Of a DNA stretch of 64,000 bases, positions 62,330 through 64,000 are shown one piece after another (position 1 is the stretch's first letter; every line of letters starts with the position of its first letter). Both the position numbers and the translations under genes were made by a program. Under the pieces are notes generated by a model, which was given only the letters and a program-made list of their open reading frames with translations, did not search any database and had not been told where the DNA came from. This DNA comes from Bacteroidaceae bacterium (lineage in GTDB: Bacteria > Bacteroidota > Bacteroidia > Bacteroidales > Bacteroidaceae), in the NCBI GenBank assembly GCA_017619335.1, contig JAFZSP010000026.1, forward strand, positions 1 to 64,000, in the 5' to 3' direction.

Positions 62330-62370
62330 TTTGCAAAGAAAAACGTCCTGCGCATCGCTGCACAGGACGT
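62330..62370 (-). terminator. Intrinsic terminator after the second small peptide gene
   Basis: On the minus strand ACGTCCTG and CAGGACGT arms around a 12-nt loop, followed by TTTTTCTTTG. It lies 58 bases after the stop at 62428 and separates this unit from the giant gene's promoter. The remaining 62371-62427 shows nothing else. Confidence 0.8.
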
Positions 62371-62427
62371 AACAAGGTATTGATTGAACTTTACGCGTCT
62401 TCAAGTAGCAAACGCGACTGGTTCTGA

Positions 62428-62607
62428 TCACTCGAAGAAGCTACCTCCAAAGGGATTTTCGGGAGCATCTGCCGTGCCGGGAACGTCATCATCGTCGTCA
62501 GCGAAGGAGATGCCAGCGTCGCCACCAATACTGGAGAGCGCGCAAATCATGCCCTCGACCTCATAGCCGAAGGGTTTCAGTTCTGGTTGAATATAATTCT
62601 TTTTCAT
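62428..62607 (-). CDS. 59-residue peptide downstream of a secreted-protein gene
   Basis: ATG 62607 to TGA 62428. It starts MKKNYIQPELKPFGYEVEGM, has a central ICALSSIGGDAGISF, an acidic run DDDDD and the end APENPFGGSFFE. It shares the MK[RK]xY[IV]xP start, ALS...GG centre and ENPF with the peptide at 53453. It lies 49 bases after the stop of the secreted protein at 62657 and is followed by an intrinsic terminator. No signal peptide or membrane helix. Function unknown; related short MKKxYxxP peptides are frequent in Prevotella genomes from memory, but I know of no assigned role. Confidence 0.7.
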   Translation of the reverse strand: MKKNYIQPELKPFGYEVEGMICALSSIGGDAGISFADDDDDVPGTADAPENPFGGSFFE

Positions 62608-62656
62608 CGTTCGTATGCTTTAATGAGATTTTACATTATACATTTGACATTAGTTA

Positions 62657-64000
62657 TCAACGAACAACCTTCTTGCCGTTCAGGATGAAGATACCCTTCT
62701 GAGCCTTGCTGACGCGCTGGCCGGCGAGGTTGAAGATGGCACCGTTCTCAATAGCGAGGCCATTGACATCGCTGATAGCGGTCTCGATGCCGTCAATAAA
62801 GAGCTTGACCTCACCGTCGGCCTTGGCAGCCACGTAGGCACGAGTACCCTGGATGGTAGTGGCACCTGTGCTCTTGAAGAGCTTGTTGGCACTGATGAAG
62901 TAGTCGCCAGCTGCGATTTCGGTAGCAGCATCGTAGGTGCCCACGAAGTCAACATTGGTACCAGCAATCTTAGCCTCACCTGCAGCGATGGTACGATTCT
63001 CAAAGATAGCTTCAATGGCCTCAACAGCGGTCTTGATCAGCACGGGCTTGTTGGGGGTGATCGCGGGAGTCTCCATCACGTTGAAGTTGATGGTGCTGCT
63101 GCCTGCTACTTCTGCATTGGGCACCTCGGAGAACTCAGCCACCTTCACATCAGCACCAAAGGCAGCGGTCAGCTCCTCATTAGTGATTTGGAAGGGAACG
63201 ACGAAGGTATTCCAAACGTCAGCCTTGAAGGTGCGCTTCAGGGTTACGTTAGCAGCCATGCTGGCGGGCTCAAAGTCTGCAGCTTCGTCAATGATGATGC
63301 TCTTGAGAGCAGCCTTATAGAGTTTTACATAACCAAGACCCATCCAATTGGACTTATTGTTTGCATGAGCTCTCAGACCAATCTTCACTTCACCTTCTTC
63401 AGCCTGCACAAAGTCTATAGCAGCATCCTCAAGCGTAGCGGTGGTGATGGCTGTGCCATCCACATCACCTGCACTGAAGGTAATATCTGGTGCACCTTCA
63501 CCCTTAGGACCAAGTTCATGATCACCATCGGTACGATAGCCATATTGGTGACCACCACCAAAGCCTGTGAAAGCTAATGCGGTCATCTTATAGGTGCCTT
63601 CAGGTAAATTAACCTTGAGATAAACCGTATAGCCTTCTGTCGGTTCAGTACCATTGCTCCAATATTCATACATAGCATACAAGGTAGGATCTTCAGTATT
63701 AGCCACAGAAGTATTAGTGACCATAGCCTGGCTATTTTGAACAGGTTCATTCTGATCGGTGAACCAACCATCCTTCTTGCCATTGCCAAGACCTGTCAGG
63801 TCAGGATTGGTGAGGAGGAATGTGCAGTCGAACAAAGCGTCTTCACCCACAGGATTAGCTTCTGTAATGTAAGCCGTCATAGCTTCCTTGAGTTCAGCGG
63901 TGAGCTTTTCGATTTCAGCAGCCTCAGTGGCAGCTTCTACTTTATTATCAACACTCATGATGACTTCAGCAAACTCTGCATTGGCGTTCTCGTTGTCATT
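62657..64000 (-). CDS. Secreted protein with helical, beta-sandwich and sorting-tail parts (5' end beyond window)
   Basis: The frame is open to the window edge, so the N terminus is missing; an internal ATG at 63958 is not the start. The visible part has: a short charged helix (KVEAATEAAEIEKLTAELKE) like the giant protein's modules; a carbohydrate-binding-like beta-sandwich (VNLPEGTYKMTALAFTGFGG; GLRAHANNKSNWMGLGYVKL); a domain WNTFVVPFQITNEELTAAFG shared with the protein at 53602; and the tail FNLAGQRVSKAQKGIFILNG then KKVVR. It is therefore the third member of the local surface-protein group. A catalytic domain could lie in the missing part. Confidence 0.75.
   Translation of the reverse strand, partial: NDNENANAEFAEVIMSVDNKVEAATEAAEIEKLTAELKEAMTAYITEANPVGEDALFDCTFLLTNPDLTGLGNGKKDGWFTDQNEPVQNSQAMVTNTSVANTEDPTLYAMYEYWSNGTEPTEGYTVYLKVNLPEGTYKMTALAFTGFGGGHQYGYRTDGDHELGPKGEGAPDITFSAGDVDGTAITTATLEDAAIDFVQAEEGEVKIGLRAHANNKSNWMGLGYVKLYKAALKSIIIDEAADFEPASMAANVTLKRTFKADVWNTFVVPFQITNEELTAAFGADVKVAEFSEVPNAEVAGSSTINFNVMETPAITPNKPVLIKTAVEAIEAIFENRTIAAGEAKIAGTNVDFVGTYDAATEIAAGDYFISANKLFKSTGATTIQGTRAYVAAKADGEVKLFIDGIETAISDVNGLAIENGAIFNLAGQRVSKAQKGIFILNGKKVVR

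Noticed and set aside
53453..62607. Double-glycine leader peptides (bacteriocin-type) reading of the two small peptides
   Set aside because: The GG follows ALS or ALSSI, but the usual leader pattern (LSxxELxxIxGG) is not met and no peptidase-containing transporter lies nearby. Kept only as peptides of unknown function.

Overview
The window looks like a chromosomal segment of a Bacteroidales bacterium, most likely a gut or rumen Prevotella-type organism. Supporting signs are Bacteroidota promoters (TTTG, about 20 nt, TAnnTTTG), near absence of Shine-Dalgarno sequences, an HU-like gene followed by a smalltalk-type gene, a DUF4492-cydAB operon, DUF2851 and DUF4271 genes, and secreted proteins ending in a G-x-Y/F-I-x-x-G-K-K tail. 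No rRNA, tRNA or CRISPR array was seen.

Layout. 1-2.1 kb: end of an unidentified gene, an HU-like DNA-binding protein, a smalltalk-like protein, then debris that includes a 93-bp exact copy of part of the window's own btuC-like gene joined to the 3' end of a secreted-protein gene. 2.35-21.4 kb: a cobalamin locus. It opens with a cobalamin riboswitch, followed by a TonB receptor, a CbiK-like chelatase lipoprotein and a second TonB receptor. Next come anaerobic-pathway genes, many fused: CobD-CbiP, CbiB, CbiH-CbiC, CbiE-CbiT, CbiG-CbiF, a BtuC permease, a BtuF-like lipoprotein, CbiJ-CbiD and CbiA. CbiL, the transporter ATPase and the late CobU/S/T steps are not in the window. 22.1-29.5 kb: a defence-type island with a YhcG/DUF1016 nuclease, a DUF262/HNH (GmrSD-like) protein, a one-chain nuclease-methyltransferase and a four-helix/zinc-ribbon protein between matching repeats. 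29.7-53.3 kb: mostly housekeeping genes (metY, dprA, thioesterase, DUF2851, dapB, lepB, a GH2 glycosidase, a Wzx-type flippase, cydAB, ychF, lgt, rpoN, PAP2-like, metK, LOG family, DUF4271, hemD, rnpA, yidD, tatD). 53.4-64 kb: a minus-strand surface-protein locus with a 2251-residue alanine-rich helical protein carrying a dockerin, a two-cohesin-like protein, a third secreted protein cut by the window edge, and two very short peptide genes immediately downstream of the large genes.

Two repeat classes run through the window. The first is short degenerate tandem repeats (units of about 6-10 bp, a different unit per locus) that sit in 5' leaders, gene junctions and even inside genes; several genes (cbiB, PAP2-like, yidD, tatD) have no ATG and appear to start in or just after such a repeat. 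The second is GC-rich REP-like palindromes (CCCCTCTCC...GGAGAGGGG type), in-frame inside cbiH-cbiC, cbiG-cbiF, btuC and the flippase, mostly at domain linkers or loops.

The best candidates for something undescribed are the small peptides coupled to giant dockerin/cohesin-type secreted proteins (53.4-64 kb) and the two repeat systems that shape gene starts and protein linkers.
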